Shown here piece by piece: positions 1 to 11,175 of a DNA stretch of 64,000 bases. The DNA comes from Ferrigenium straubiae. GTDB lineage: Bacteria > Pseudomonadota > Gammaproteobacteria > Burkholderiales > Gallionellaceae. A program made the position numbers and the translations under genes. Below the pieces are notes generated by a model, which had not been told where the DNA came from, made no database searches, and saw only the letters and a program-made list of their open reading frames with translations. The stretch spans positions 64,106 through 128,105 of the forward strand of contig JAHQXD010000002.1 in the NCBI GenBank assembly GCA_019449655.1, written 5' to 3'. Numbering within the stretch: position 1 is the first letter of the stretch; each line of letters begins with the position of its first letter.

Positions 1-978
1 CTCGACGCCTTCATCAAAAAACACCTATCGAAGCATGAAGTCTATGTCACTTTCTACGGCGGCGAGCCGACCCTGAACCTCGACTTCATCGAGGAGATCA
101 TGGAGCGCTACCCCACCTTCCGCTTCCAGCTCCAGACCAACGGCACGCTGCTCGACAACCTGCCGGACCACGTCCTGTCGAACCTCTCCAATATCCTGAT
201 CTCCATCGATGGCGGCGAGAAGATCACCGACGGCTTCCGCGGCCAGGGCGTGTACCGACAGGTGGTCAAAAACTCCCAGAAGGTGCGCGACAAGATGAAG
301 GGAACCTTCACCGCGCGCGTGACCTGGAGCAGCGAGGAGACCTCGTTCGAGGAACTGGATGAACTCGCGAGCACCTTCGATTACCTGTACTTCCAGTTCG
401 TTGCCGGAGAAGGTACTTACACCCCAGAGGCGATGGAGAAGAAGAAAAAGGTGATCACGCAGCTCGTGGACAAGTTCTTCTCCTCGACCGACAGGCTCTA
501 CCCGATCATCCCGATCATGGGCATCGTGCGTAACAAGGTGCTGCCGACGCGCGCCACCGAGTTGTACCACGGCAAGACCCAGTGCCGCGTGTCCACGCAC
601 ATCCTCAACGTGATGCCGGACGGCAAGATATTCCCCTGCCCCGACATGATGTACGCGCCCGAGATGCTGCAGGGCAGCGTGATCGAAAACTGGCTCAAGC
701 CCAGCCCGCTGCAGCCGCATCCCGACATGCCCTGCGACCGCTGCGAGGCGCAGCCCTGGTGCCGCGGCAACTGTATGAAGAACCTCTATCTCGCCTACGT
801 GAAGAACGACCGGCGCTACCGCGACAACGTCGTCGACCCGATCTGCGACCTGGTGAGGTTCCTCGGCCGCGAGATCGACCGCCACGACCCGCATGCCTGG
901 TACGCGAAGGCGCCGCTGGACGTGCGCAAGACCCTGCGCGACTGCGAGGTTTACGAATATGTAGAAATCATGCCCTGA
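1..978 (+). CDS. Radical SAM/SPASM domain protein, 5' end outside window
   Basis: The frame is open from base 1, so only the last 325 residues are seen. YGGEPTLN at visible residues 19-26 is the GGEP-type SAM-binding motif of radical SAM enzymes; the CxxxCxxC iron-sulfur motif must lie upstream. The C-terminal third is a SPASM/twitch-like auxiliary cluster region with Cys195, Cys213 (FPCPDMM), Cys245, Cys248, Cys254, Cys258 and Cys282. Family knowledge: SPASM radical SAM enzymes mostly modify peptides or activate sulfatases. The overall look recalls the putative peptide-modifying AF0577-like group, but that is a tentative memory. A c-type cytochrome gene follows after 41 bp. No short precursor peptide gene is visible downstream; one could lie upstream of the window. 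Confidence 0.85.
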   Translation, partial: LDAFIKKHLSKHEVYVTFYGGEPTLNLDFIEEIMERYPTFRFQLQTNGTLLDNLPDHVLSNLSNILISIDGGEKITDGFRGQGVYRQVVKNSQKVRDKMKGTFTARVTWSSEETSFEELDELASTFDYLYFQFVAGEGTYTPEAMEKKKKVITQLVDKFFSSTDRLYPIIPIMGIVRNKVLPTRATELYHGKTQCRVSTHILNVMPDGKIFPCPDMMYAPEMLQGSVIENWLKPSPLQPHPDMPCDRCEAQPWCRGNCMKNLYLAYVKNDRRYRDNVVDPICDLVRFLGREIDRHDPHAWYAKAPLDVRKTLRDCEVYEYVEIMP

Positions 979-1019
979 CTGATGAGCAGCCGGGCTTTTT
1001 ACATCACTGGGGAAACAAA

Positions 1020-1484
1020 ATGAAAATAAGCAAGCTTGCCTTGATTGCCCTGCTGCTCTGGGCCGCCACCGTCGCCGTCTTCGCCTGGTTCTTCGTGCGC
1101 GGCAACACCGCCGCGGGCACGGATGGCAGGACCGCGATCGTGTTGTCGTCCGCTGAGCGCGACTTCGTCATGAAGGAAATGCGCGGTCTGCTCGCCGCAA
1201 CGCAGGAGATCGCGGACGCCGCGAGCCAGAACGACGTGCCGCGCATCGTCAAGGCGGCGCGCAGCGCGGGCATGGCGGGCGCAGCGGACGTGAACCCCGC
1301 GCTGATGGTGAAGCTGCCGGTCGACTTCAAGAGGCTCGCGATGGGTATGCACGGCGACATGGACGAGATCGCCAGGGCCGGCGAGAGCGGCAAGCTCGCG
1401 CCGGAACTGCTGAAGATGACCTCCGGCGCGCTCGCAAAGTGCGTGGCCTGCCACAAGGATTGGCAGATCAAGGTGGGGAGTTAG
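1020..1484 (+). CDS. Membrane-anchored c-type cytochrome, small
   Basis: A 154-residue protein with an N-terminal hydrophobic segment (about residues 5-24) that could be a signal anchor, then a helical soluble part and one haem-binding CVACH motif at residues 141-145 close to the C-terminus. A C-terminal CxxCH after a helical bundle is the arrangement of class II (cytochrome c'-like) cytochromes; this is inferred from motif position and size only. It would face the periplasm and carry or sense electrons or a gas ligand. It lies 41 bp after the radical SAM gene on the same strand and may be co-transcribed. The ATG at 1020 is chosen because it starts the signal segment; a longer open frame upstream overlaps the radical SAM gene and is a shadow. 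Confidence 0.8.
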   Translation: MKISKLALIALLLWAATVAVFAWFFVRGNTAAGTDGRTAIVLSSAERDFVMKEMRGLLAATQEIADAASQNDVPRIVKAARSAGMAGAADVNPALMVKLPVDFKRLAMGMHGDMDEIARAGESGKLAPELLKMTSGALAKCVACHKDWQIKVGS

Positions 1485-1502
1485 CACCTACGTTAGGCTT
1501 TT

Positions 1503-1904
1503 ATGTCAGAGGTTGAATACCGTCATAATTTTCCCCTTGTCGCTACTGATGTAGCTGCGGTTTTTGATGCGTCCGGCATTCGCCGCCCCACCAACGATTT
1601 GGCGCGGATTGAGCGTATGTTTTCCAATGCAAACCTGATTTTCTCCGCTTGGCACGAAGGCAAACTCGTTGGAGTATGCCGCGCTCTGACTGATTTCAGC
1701 TATTGTTGCTACCTGTCCGATCTCGCAGTGGATAAGGCGTTTCAAAAACATGGTATCGGGCGTGAACTTATTGCCCGCGTTCGCTCTGCTATTGGTGAAG
1801 AGGTGGCGCTTGTTCTGCTATCCGTACCTGAAGCTATGGCGTATTACCCCAAGGTTGGGTTTGAGAAAATTGAAAATGGGTTCATCATCAAACGCACCCG
1901 ATAG
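1503..1904 (+). CDS. GNAT family N-acetyltransferase
   Basis: A 133-residue single-domain GNAT protein. The acetyl-CoA-binding motif A is visible as QKHGIGRELI from residue 81 after the beta strand LSDLAVD, and the C-terminal part (AYYPKVGFEKIENGFIIKR) is the usual GNAT motif B region. It would transfer an acetyl group from acetyl-CoA to an unknown amine. Base composition is visibly poorer in GC than the flanking genes, with different codon choice. It sits directly before a REP repeat and a transposase relic, so acquisition by transfer is likely. The substrate cannot be told from the sequence. Confidence 0.85.
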   Translation: MSEVEYRHNFPLVATDVAAVFDASGIRRPTNDLARIERMFSNANLIFSAWHEGKLVGVCRALTDFSYCCYLSDLAVDKAFQKHGIGRELIARVRSAIGEEVALVLLSVPEAMAYYPKVGFEKIENGFIIKRTR

Positions 1905-1907
1905 CGC

Positions 1908-1953
1908 GTAAGGCGTAGGGCGTCAATAAGCGTAGCGCATTGCGCCGGATGTC
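1908..1953. repeat. REP-like palindromic repeat, left copy
   Basis: A roughly 38-bp unit running from GTAGGGCGTCAATAAGCG to GCATTGCGCCGGATG. Its inner part (GGCGTCAAT ... ATTGCGCC) can fold into a hairpin with one bulged base. The same unit occurs in inverted orientation at 2506-2545, with one clear internal mismatch (GCGTAGCG versus GCGAAGCG). The pair brackets a decayed REP-associated transposase, the usual arrangement for REP elements mobilised by RAYT proteins. Confidence 0.75.
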
Positions 1954-2482
1954 AGTCCTTGTATCCGAGCATATTTTTATCGCCACCCGCCCAATCCGGC
2001 GGGTAAACACCCCGCTCCACCAAACGATGGAAAGTCGAATGCGGCCAGTCCGCCAGCCGTTCGACCAGGCCATGCTTGAGCGGGTTGATATGGACGTAAT
2101 CCATGTGCGCACGAAAATCCGCCTCATCGCGATCAAGTGTTCCCAGTAACGGCGTTGCCAAATACCCCGTTCGTTGCGTGCCATGCGAATCTGAGAGCGC
2201 CGTTCGGTCTTAGGCAGCGCCTTGGAAAACGCTATCTTGATTAACCGCCATCGGGTAGCGAAGTCGGCGTCATCGGGAGGGAGCTCGATGATGCAATGCA
2301 GGTGCTCTGGCAACACCACCCAGCCATGAATGGCGAAGGGGTGCCGTTGCCGCACCGATGCCACCGCCTCGCGCAGCAAATCCACATGCCGGATCAGCAG
2401 GTCGTTGCCCCGCCGTTGCAGCCAGGGTAACGGTGAAAAAATAAGTACCGCCCGGATGTCAGGCGCGACGGTAATCAGGCAT
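1952..2482 (-). pseudogene. REP-associated tyrosine transposase (RAYT) relic
   Basis: Pieces of one RAYT (Y1 transposase) protein are found in different frames of the minus strand. The start at 2482 gives MPDYRRA, then an in-frame TGA. The following piece (PGGTYFFTVTL) is separated by a one-base shift from the piece carrying the catalytic-domain strand HGWVVLPEHLHCIIELP, which contains the HUH-type His pair HLH. Another shift leads to the C-terminal piece HMDYVHINPLKHGL ... WPHSTFHRLV ending at 1952. An intact family member is a single frame of about 150-180 residues, so this copy is inactive unless frameshifted products assemble. It is flanked by inverted REP copies. Confidence 0.85.
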
Positions 2483-2505
2483 GGCGGCGGTATGGCGGAA
2501 TTTTC

Positions 2506-2537
2506 ATGCGGCGCAATGCGCTTCGCTTATTGACGCC

Positions 2538-2545
<8 letters not shown>
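2506..2545. repeat. REP-like palindromic repeat, right copy (inverted)
   Basis: This is the inverted partner of the repeat at 1908-1953, reading GCGGCGCAATGCGCTTCGC then TTATTGACGCCCTACG. It ends inside the last codons and stop of topA on the minus strand, so the topA stop codon (2538-2540) lies within the repeat. Confidence 0.75.
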
Positions 2546-5159
<2,614 letters not shown>

Positions 5160-5172
5160 GCGCGATATTCGT

Positions 5173-5628
5173 TTAATGCAGTTGCGTGGAGTGCATCGGG
5201 GAGAGCAACTCTTCGACCAGCAAGGGGTCGAGGTCCTGATGGCGGTTCCACAGCACCATCAGCATGATGAGCTTGAGCCGGTCCAGCCCGAGGTTCTCGC
5301 GTTGCAGCGCGACGGCGCGGTCGATGATCATCTCGCGTTCGACGGCGGAGATCATGTGCTGCTGCTCGGCGAACATCAGGAACTGGCGCGCCTCGAAGCC
5401 GATGCGCTGCAGTTCCAGTCCGGCAAAATGGCGCAGGCCGGCGTGCTCGAGGCTGGCCGGGTAATTTTCCGGGTTCTGCTGCTGCAGGTCGGACAGCCAG
5501 GTCAGCGCCTCGCTGATTTCCTCGCCCTCGAAGCCGGCGGCGGAAAGTTTGCGCGACAGTTTGTCCGGCTCCGGATAGCTCCCGGCGTCGAAGTAGCTTT
5601 CGAATAAGTACATCAGGATTTCAAACAT
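5173..5628 (-). CDS. smg: Smg family protein (DUF494)
   Basis: A 151-residue protein, mostly helical, starting MFEILMYLFESYFD, the hallmark N-terminus of the Smg/DUF494 family. The family is conserved in beta- and gammaproteobacteria between dprA and topA, as here, but its molecular role is not established. No membrane segment, signal or metal motif is visible. It is 21 bp downstream of dprA and 13 bp upstream of topA, so it is almost certainly in the same transcript. Confidence 0.92.
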   Translation of the reverse strand: MFEILMYLFESYFDAGSYPEPDKLSRKLSAAGFEGEEISEALTWLSDLQQQNPENYPASLEHAGLRHFAGLELQRIGFEARQFLMFAEQQHMISAVEREMIIDRAVALQRENLGLDRLKLIMLMVLWNRHQDLDPLLVEELLSPMHSTQLH

Positions 5629-5649
5629 GGTCTGCGCGAAATATTTATT

Positions 5650-6735
5650 TTAATTAATGCGTTGGTACTGTCCGCCGGGCAGCGCGCTGATGCGCCCTTC
5701 CAGCTCGAGTGTCAACAGCATGGCGGATAGCTCGCTTACCGTCAAGCCGCAGCGCGCGCCAAGCGTGTCCAGATCGACCGGATCGAAACCGATTAGTTCC
5801 AGTAGTGCGGAGTCTGCGCCTTGCTGCGTCGCGGGGAGGGGTGGGGCGGGCAGGCCGCCCAGTTCCTCGAGAATGTCCTGCGCGGTCTCGACCAGCTTCG
5901 CGCCCTGCTTGAGCAGCGCATGGCAGCCCTTGCTCTGCGGTGCATGGATCGAACCGGGAATCGCGAACACTTCCCTGCCCTGCTCCAGCGCGAGCCGCGC
6001 GGTGATCAGCGAGCCGCTCTGCAGTGACGCCTCCACGACCAGACAGCCTGAGCTCATGCCGCTGATGATGCGGTTGCGGCGCGGGAAGTTGGCGGCTAGC
6101 GGAGGGGTGCCAAGCGGGAATTCCGAGACCAACGCGCCCCGGCCGGCGAGCGCATGTGCGAGGTCGCGGTTCGCGGCGGGATAGACCTTGTCGAGCCCGG
6201 TGCCGACCACGGCGATGCTGCTGCCGCAATTGTTCCCTTGGCAGCTCAACGCGCCACGATGCGCGGCGGCATCGATGCCGTGCGCCATGCCGCTGATGAC
6301 GCATAGCCCGGCATTGCTCAGTGATCTGGCGAAGGCCTCGGCGTTGCTGAGGCCCTGCGGCGTCGCGTTGCGGCTGCCGACCACGGCCAGTGCGGGACGG
6401 TTGAGCAGGTCGAGCCGTCCCTTCACATAAAGCAGCAGCGGCGGGTCGGAGGTGTTCAGCAGGGCTTGCGGGTATTCGCCGTCGGCGAGGGTGACGATGC
6501 GGTTGCTGCCGTCTTCCAGCCAGGTGATGGTGGCGGCGAGCGAGGCCTCATCGATGTCTTTGCCGATCTCGGCGGCGACTCCGGGCTTGACGAAGGCTCT
6601 GAGTGAGCCGGTGGAGGCGGCGAACACCGCCTCGGGCGAACCGAACTCCTTCAGCAGGCGGCGCGCGCCTTCTCCGCCCAGGCCATGCGTCAGGCTGAGC
6701 GCCAGCCAGGCCTTGAGCGAAGCGTCTAAGGGCAT
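5650..6735 (-). CDS. dprA: DNA-processing protein DprA
   Basis: A 361-residue protein that binds incoming single-stranded DNA in transformation and loads RecA. The N-terminal region has helix-hairpin/SAM-like helices. The central Rossmann-like DprA domain has VVGSRNATPQG, SGMAHGIDAAAHRGAL and NFPRRNRIISG. A C-terminal winged-helix region (DPVDLDTLGARCGLTVSEL...) is present, as in full-length proteobacterial DprA. Its start codon overlaps the stop of the upstream LysM gene by one base, suggesting translational coupling. Confidence 0.96.
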   Translation of the reverse strand: MPLDASLKAWLALSLTHGLGGEGARRLLKEFGSPEAVFAASTGSLRAFVKPGVAAEIGKDIDEASLAATITWLEDGSNRIVTLADGEYPQALLNTSDPPLLLYVKGRLDLLNRPALAVVGSRNATPQGLSNAEAFARSLSNAGLCVISGMAHGIDAAAHRGALSCQGNNCGSSIAVVGTGLDKVYPAANRDLAHALAGRGALVSEFPLGTPPLAANFPRRNRIISGMSSGCLVVEASLQSGSLITARLALEQGREVFAIPGSIHAPQSKGCHALLKQGAKLVETAQDILEELGGLPAPPLPATQQGADSALLELIGFDPVDLDTLGARCGLTVSELSAMLLTLELEGRISALPGGQYQRIN

Positions 6736-7775
6736 CAGGGGGTTTGGGCGCGATCCAGCAGTTGCACCGGCAGGCGGGTATTCATCACCAGCGCGTACGA
6801 GACCTTGTCGAACACGCGGAACACGAACGCCAGGCCGTAGCGTTCGTCCGGCAGGGTGAATTTTTCGCCTTCGTTCTTCACTTCCTCACCCTTGTGGTAC
6901 AGAGCGAGCACATGGCCGCTTTCCAGGCCGTCACGCTTGCCCTTACTCAGGGTGATGACGGTATTCTGCCCGGCCTGTGAGACACCGCCGTATACCGAGA
7001 TGACGCGCGCGGAAATGTTGCCGCCCGGCGCGCGCGGCAGGTAGGTGTTGACGGCGCTGCCGGAAGGTGCGACCAAGCGGTCGCCCGGATTGATTTCCTG
7101 CTCGGAGCGGGTGATCACAACGGTGCTGACATCCGCAAAATTGGCCACCTCGGCATTGCCCAGATAGATCGCCTCGATGCCCAGCACTTCATCGGTATCG
7201 GGGTCGGTGAAGGTCTTGCCCGGGCGGTAAATCTGCCACTTGTCGCCCTTGTCCTGGGTCAGGCCCTTGGCGAATCCGGTATCGTGAGCTCCGAGGATGA
7301 CACGGCCTTCGCGCGCGCCGACCAGTCTGGGCGCATCCTTCAGGGCGCTTTCCTCAATGACCAAGGGCTGGCTCAGGAACGGCGCGATGGCGCTGGCGGG
7401 GATGCTCGGGATGGCATCGTGGTCGCTGCGGCCTTCGTGCGCACGCGGGGAAAGCTTCACGACATTGCTCGGGGTCGGGGCCGCGGTTTCGCCGGGCTGG
7501 CCGATGCGCAGGGTGCCCGTGGCGCGGTCGAGGAGGATGATGTCGCCCGGATAAATCCAGTGCGGATCCTTGATGCTGTCCTTGTTCATGCCCCAGATGT
7601 AAGGCCATCTCCAGGGATCCTTGAAGAACTTTCCGGAGATGTCCCACAGGGTGTCACCCTTGACGACTACATGCCGGTCGGGCGCGTCGCTGCGGAGTTC
7701 CGGGCGGGTGTCGGGCTGGGCGGCAAAGGCCATGACGGGCAACAACAGGCAAATCAGCGATATAATCTTGCGCAT
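6735..7775 (-). CDS. LysM domain protein, exported, dprA-linked
   Basis: A 346-residue secreted protein. The start at 7775 is chosen because it gives a clean signal peptide ([20 protein letters not shown]); an in-frame ATG 11 codons upstream would spoil it. A LysM module at about residues 36-85 ([14 protein letters not shown] ... [10 protein letters not shown]) should bind peptidoglycan. The rest is a soluble beta-rich region without a catalytic motif that I recognise. Homologues with this order (LysM-dprA-smg-topA opposite def-fmt) are common in betaproteobacteria; a role in the cell envelope is likely but not defined. Confidence 0.9.
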   Translation of the reverse strand: MRKIISLICLLLPVMAFAAQPDTRPELRSDAPDRHVVVKGDTLWDISGKFFKDPWRWPYIWGMNKDSIKDPHWIYPGDIILLDRATGTLRIGQPGETAAPTPSNVVKLSPRAHEGRSDHDAIPSIPASAIAPFLSQPLVIEESALKDAPRLVGAREGRVILGAHDTGFAKGLTQDKGDKWQIYRPGKTFTDPDTDEVLGIEAIYLGNAEVANFADVSTVVITRSEQEINPGDRLVAPSGSAVNTYLPRAPGGNISARVISVYGGVSQAGQNTVITLSKGKRDGLESGHVLALYHKGEEVKNEGEKFTLPDERYGLAFVFRVFDKVSYALVMNTRLPVQLLDRAQTP

Positions 7776-7877
7776 GGAAAACTCCGGCAGAATCAATGTA
7801 AAAGGCACGCAATGTTGCCGCGTTGCGTTAAATTCTGCATCCAGTCATATAAATTAGCAAGCATTTATGGAGCGCAC
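7776..7877. promoter_or_regulatory. Divergent intergenic region between LysM-dprA and def-fmt operons
   Basis: This 102-bp gap is the only upstream region for both the leftward LysM-dprA-smg-topA genes and the rightward def-fmt-rsmB-ntrYX genes, so both promoters must lie here or in the adjoining coding ends. It is AT-richer than the genes and contains CATATAAATT near 7847-7856, which could serve as a -10 element for def. No convincing -35 was picked out by eye. Confidence 0.5.
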
Positions 7878-8381
7878 ATGGCTATCCTGAAAATTCTGCA
7901 GTATCCGGACGAGCGGCTGCACAAGGTCGCCAGGAAGGTAGAACGGGTCGATGCAGCCACCCGCAAGCTGGCGCAGGACATGGCGGAAACCATGTATGCC
8001 GCGCCCGGGGTCGGCTTGGCGGCGACGCAGGTGGACGTGCACGAGCAGATCATCGTGGTGGATGTTTCCGAGACGCACGACCAGTTGCGGGTGTTCATCA
8101 ATCCGGAAATCCTCGCCCGTAGCGGCGAGGAGGAAAGCGAGGAAGGCTGTCTGTCGGTGCCGGGCATCTATGAAAAGGTGCGCCGCGCGGAAAAGGTGAC
8201 GGTGCGCGCTCTCGATGAAAAAGGCGAGCCGTTCACGCTGGAGGCGGACGGCTTCCTGGCGGTCTGCATCCAGCACGAGGTGGATCACCTGCGCGGCAAG
8301 GTGTTCGTCGAATACCTCTCGCAACTCAAACAAACCCGCCTCCGCGCCAAGCTGAAGAAGCACCGGCGCGAAACCCTGTAG
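7878..8381 (+). CDS. def: Peptide deformylase
   Basis: A 167-residue metalloenzyme that removes the formyl group from the N-terminal methionine of new proteins. All three family motifs are present: GVGLAATQ (residues 44-51), EGCLS with metal ligand Cys91, and QHEVDH with ligands His133 and His137 and catalytic Glu134. The start at 7878 gives [11 protein letters not shown], the usual beginning; the longer frame upstream is spurious. It is followed by fmt after 11 bp, so formylation and deformylation genes are co-transcribed. Confidence 0.98.
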   Translation: MAILKILQYPDERLHKVARKVERVDAATRKLAQDMAETMYAAPGVGLAATQVDVHEQIIVVDVSETHDQLRVFINPEILARSGEEESEEGCLSVPGIYEKVRRAEKVTVRALDEKGEPFTLEADGFLAVCIQHEVDHLRGKVFVEYLSQLKQTRLRAKLKKHRRETL

Positions 8382-8392
8382 GTCTAATCACA

Positions 8393-9316
8393 GTGAAAAT
8401 CATCTTTGCCGGAACGCCGCAGTTTGCGGCCAGCGCGCTCGCCGCGCTGCTCAAGGAACACCGGATCGTTGCGGTGCTGACCCAGCCGGACCGCCCGGCC
8501 GGACGCGGCATGCAGCTGGTTGCCAGTCCGGTGAAACAGCTCGCCCTGCAGCACGGTTTGCCGGTGTTGCAGCCCGCCACCCTGAAGACCGAAGAAGCGC
8601 AGCGCGAGATCGCCGCACTCGATGCCGACGTGATGGTCGTGGCCGCCTATGGGTTGATCCTGCCCAAGGCCGTGCTGCAACTGCCGCGCCGCGGCTGCCT
8701 CAACATTCATGCGTCGCTGCTGCCGCGCTGGCGCGGTGCGGCGCCGATCCCACGCGCGATCCAGGCGGGCGACAATGAAACCGGCATTACCATCATGCAG
8801 ATGGACGAGGGGCTGGACACCGGCGACATGCTGTTGCGCCGCGCCTGCCCGATCGCGCCGGACGATACGGCGGCAACGCTGCACGACAAACTGGCGGCGA
8901 CGGGTGCAGACTGCATCCTCGATGCGCTGCGCCTCTTGCAGGAAGGCAGCCTCGCGCCGGTCAGGCAGGACGATGCGGTGGCGACCTACGCCGCCAAGCT
9001 GCTCAAGAGCGAGGCGCAGATCGACTGGCGGCAGGATGCGCGGCAGATCGAGCGCACGGTGCGTGCCTTCAATCCCTTTCCGGTATGCCATGCGAGCCTC
9101 AATGGGGTGGCGGTGAAAATCTGGCAGGCCGCGCTGCAGGAAGGCGCGCAAGGCGAGGCGGGCAAGGTGCTGGCGGTGGACAAGCGCGGCATCACGGTGG
9201 CCTGCGGCAAGGATGCGCTGCGGCTGGAGGTATTGCAGCGCCCCGGCGGCAAGGCGCAGCCGGCTGCACAGTTCCTGCAGGCCGTACCGGTCAAGCCCAG
9301 CGACAGTTTTTTGTAA
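8393..9316 (+). CDS. fmt: Methionyl-tRNA formyltransferase
   Basis: A 307-residue enzyme with a GTG start. It formylates Met-tRNA(fMet) using 10-formyl-tetrahydrofolate. The N-terminal formyltransferase domain shows MKIIFAGTPQFAA, the catalytic Asn-His region NIHASLLPRWRGAAPI and the Asp region GLDTGDM. The C-terminal OB-like domain for tRNA binding follows (about residues 205-300). It is between def and rsmB; the rsmB start codon follows the fmt stop with no gap. Confidence 0.98.
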   Translation: MKIIFAGTPQFAASALAALLKEHRIVAVLTQPDRPAGRGMQLVASPVKQLALQHGLPVLQPATLKTEEAQREIAALDADVMVVAAYGLILPKAVLQLPRRGCLNIHASLLPRWRGAAPIPRAIQAGDNETGITIMQMDEGLDTGDMLLRRACPIAPDDTAATLHDKLAATGADCILDALRLLQEGSLAPVRQDDAVATYAAKLLKSEAQIDWRQDARQIERTVRAFNPFPVCHASLNGVAVKIWQAALQEGAQGEAGKVLAVDKRGITVACGKDALRLEVLQRPGGKAQPAAQFLQAVPVKPSDSFL

Positions 9317-10588
9317 ATGCAGAACGTTCAAATCGCAGCCAGCCAGGTCGTCCGGCAGGTGCTTGCCAGCGGCCGCAACCTCAACCAGGCGCTGGATGAG
9401 GCGCTGCGCGGCAAGCGTGACTGGGTACCCGCACAGCGCGCCGCCTTGCAGGATCTGAGCTATGGCACGCTGCGTTTCTATGGCCGGTTGCGCGCGGTAC
9501 TGGGTTTGCTGCTGCACAAGCCGCTGGAGGATGAGTGGGTGCGCTGCCTGCTGCTGGTGGCGCTCTACCAGCTGCAGCACGGCAAGTCGGCGCAGCACGC
9601 GGTGGTCGATCATGCGGTGCGTGCCGCGCAGGACTTGAATCCGCGCGTTGCAGGTCTGGTCAATGCGGTCCTGCGCAACTTCCTGCGCAAGCGGGCAGCC
9701 CTGCTGGAACAGGCCGCACGGGATGACGAAGGGCGCTACAGCCATCCGCAGTGGTGGATAGACGAATTGAGTACGCAGTACGGCGAACGCAGCGCGGCGA
9801 TCCTCGATGAAGGCAACCGGCATCCGCCGATGACCCTGCGCGTCAACCGGCGCCGCGGCACGGTGCAGGAATACCTCACGCAGCTGGCACAGCAGGAGAT
9901 CGCCGCGCGCCTGATCGAGCCGTGCGCGCTGCTGCTGGACAAGCCGCTGCCGGTCGACAGGCTGCCGGGATTTTTCGACGGCCTCGTCTCGGTGCAGGAT
10001 GCGGGTGCGCAGCACGCAGCGCGCCTGCTGGATGCGCAGGACGGAATGCGCGTGCTGGACGCCTGCGCCGCGCCCGGCGGCAAGACGGCGCATATCCTTG
10101 AAAGCACCGGGGTGCAAATGGTTGCGGTGGACAAGGACGAGGAGCGCCTGCGCCGCGTCGCGGAAAACCTGCAGCGCCTCGGCTTGTCTGCACAGCTTGT
10201 GTGCGGCGATGCCGCCACGCCGGATCAGTGGTGGGACGGCAAGGCTTTCCAGCGCATCCTCGCCGATGTGCCCTGCTCCGCATCCGGCGTGGTGCGCCGC
10301 CACCCGGACATCAAGTGGCTGCGCCGGCCGGAAGATATTGCCGGGTTTGCCGCGCAACAACTCGATATTCTGAGCGCGCTGTGGCGGCTGCTGGCGCAAG
10401 ATGGTAAATTGCTCTACGCCACCTGCTCGGTATTCCGGCAGGAAAACGAACAGGTCATTGCGTCGTTCCTGGCGCAACAGCCGGATGCACGGCGTTTGCC
10501 GGTAGCCTTGCCGGAAAACAGCACCGGGCAGATGTTGCCCAATGACCAGCACGACGGATTCTTTTATGCATTGCTGCAAAAAATTTAG
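9317..10588 (+). CDS. rsmB: 16S rRNA (cytosine(967)-C(5))-methyltransferase
   Basis: A 423-residue RsmB (Sun/Fmu) protein. An N-terminal NusB-like RNA-binding domain (about residues 1-130) is followed by an SAM-dependent methyltransferase domain with DACAAPGGKTAH (SAM binding), the motif IV cysteine in DVPCSASGVVRRHPD and the nucleophile cysteine in LLYATCSVF. It methylates C967 of 16S rRNA. The ATG abuts the fmt stop. Its 3' end overlaps the next gene. Confidence 0.97.
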   Translation: MQNVQIAASQVVRQVLASGRNLNQALDEALRGKRDWVPAQRAALQDLSYGTLRFYGRLRAVLGLLLHKPLEDEWVRCLLLVALYQLQHGKSAQHAVVDHAVRAAQDLNPRVAGLVNAVLRNFLRKRAALLEQAARDDEGRYSHPQWWIDELSTQYGERSAAILDEGNRHPPMTLRVNRRRGTVQEYLTQLAQQEIAARLIEPCALLLDKPLPVDRLPGFFDGLVSVQDAGAQHAARLLDAQDGMRVLDACAAPGGKTAHILESTGVQMVAVDKDEERLRRVAENLQRLGLSAQLVCGDAATPDQWWDGKAFQRILADVPCSASGVVRRHPDIKWLRRPEDIAGFAAQQLDILSALWRLLAQDGKLLYATCSVFRQENEQVIASFLAQQPDARRLPVALPENSTGQMLPNDQHDGFFYALLQKI

Positions 10589-11168
10589 GTCGCATGGATG
10601 GCTGTTGCACAGTGCGCTGCTGGTCTGGCTGTTCATCGCAACGGCTCATGCAGACGGCATTTCCGTCAACAAGGCGGAAGTGCGCCTGGGCGATGAGGGC
10701 TATCAGCTTACCGCCAGCTACGACATCAGCCTGACTTTTGCGGCGCAGCAGGCTCTTGCGCGCGGCGTGCCGCTGTATTTCGTGGGCGAGTTCATGCTGA
10801 CGCGTTCGCGCTGGTACTGGCTGGACGAGGAAATCTTTCAGGGCGAGCAATCGGTCAAGCTTTCCTACAATGCGCTGACGCGGCAGTACCGCATCTCGCG
10901 CGGCGCGCTGTTCCAGAATTTCGCCAGCTTCGAGGACGCGCTGAACATGCTGTCCAGGCAGAGCTCGGCGATCATTCCCGCCGAACTGATGAAGAAGGAC
11001 GGCGACTACACGGCGGCAGTGCGTTTCCGCCTGGATATCGCACAATTGCCGCTGCCGCTGCAGGTGAACGCGTTGACCGGCAAGGATTGGGCGCTCGGTT
11101 CCGACTGGTACCGCTGGGTGATCCGCCCGATGGAGATCACCACACGCAGCGAAGGCAAGACGGAGTGA
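10566..11168 (+). CDS. DUF4390 domain exported protein
   Basis: A 200-residue protein from the ATG at 10566; an ATG at 10542 eight codons upstream is also possible. After a short basic N-terminus there is a hydrophobic signal sequence (HGWLLHSALLVWLFIATAHA). The mature part is beta-rich and matches the DUF4390 pattern found between rsmB and the ntrY-like kinase gene in betaproteobacteria. Function is unknown; the constant linkage to a membrane sensor kinase suggests a periplasmic partner. Its start overlaps the rsmB 3' end by 23 bp, indicating coupling, and the kinase gene follows after 7 bp. Confidence 0.85.
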   Translation: MHCCKKFRSHGWLLHSALLVWLFIATAHADGISVNKAEVRLGDEGYQLTASYDISLTFAAQQALARGVPLYFVGEFMLTRSRWYWLDEEIFQGEQSVKLSYNALTRQYRISRGALFQNFASFEDALNMLSRQSSAIIPAELMKKDGDYTAAVRFRLDIAQLPLPLQVNALTGKDWALGSDWYRWVIRPMEITTRSEGKTE

Positions 11169-11175
11169 CGGCACG

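Noticed and set aside
1888..2385. Single 165-residue protein as a new gene
   Set aside because: Its first half is RAYT sequence and its second half is out-of-frame reading of the same gene, ending in the REP copy.
8384..10636. 750-codon open frame on the minus strand over fmt and rsmB
   Set aside because: Shadow of two certain plus-strand genes in high-GC DNA; the translated protein is Arg/Gln/His-rich without any domain.
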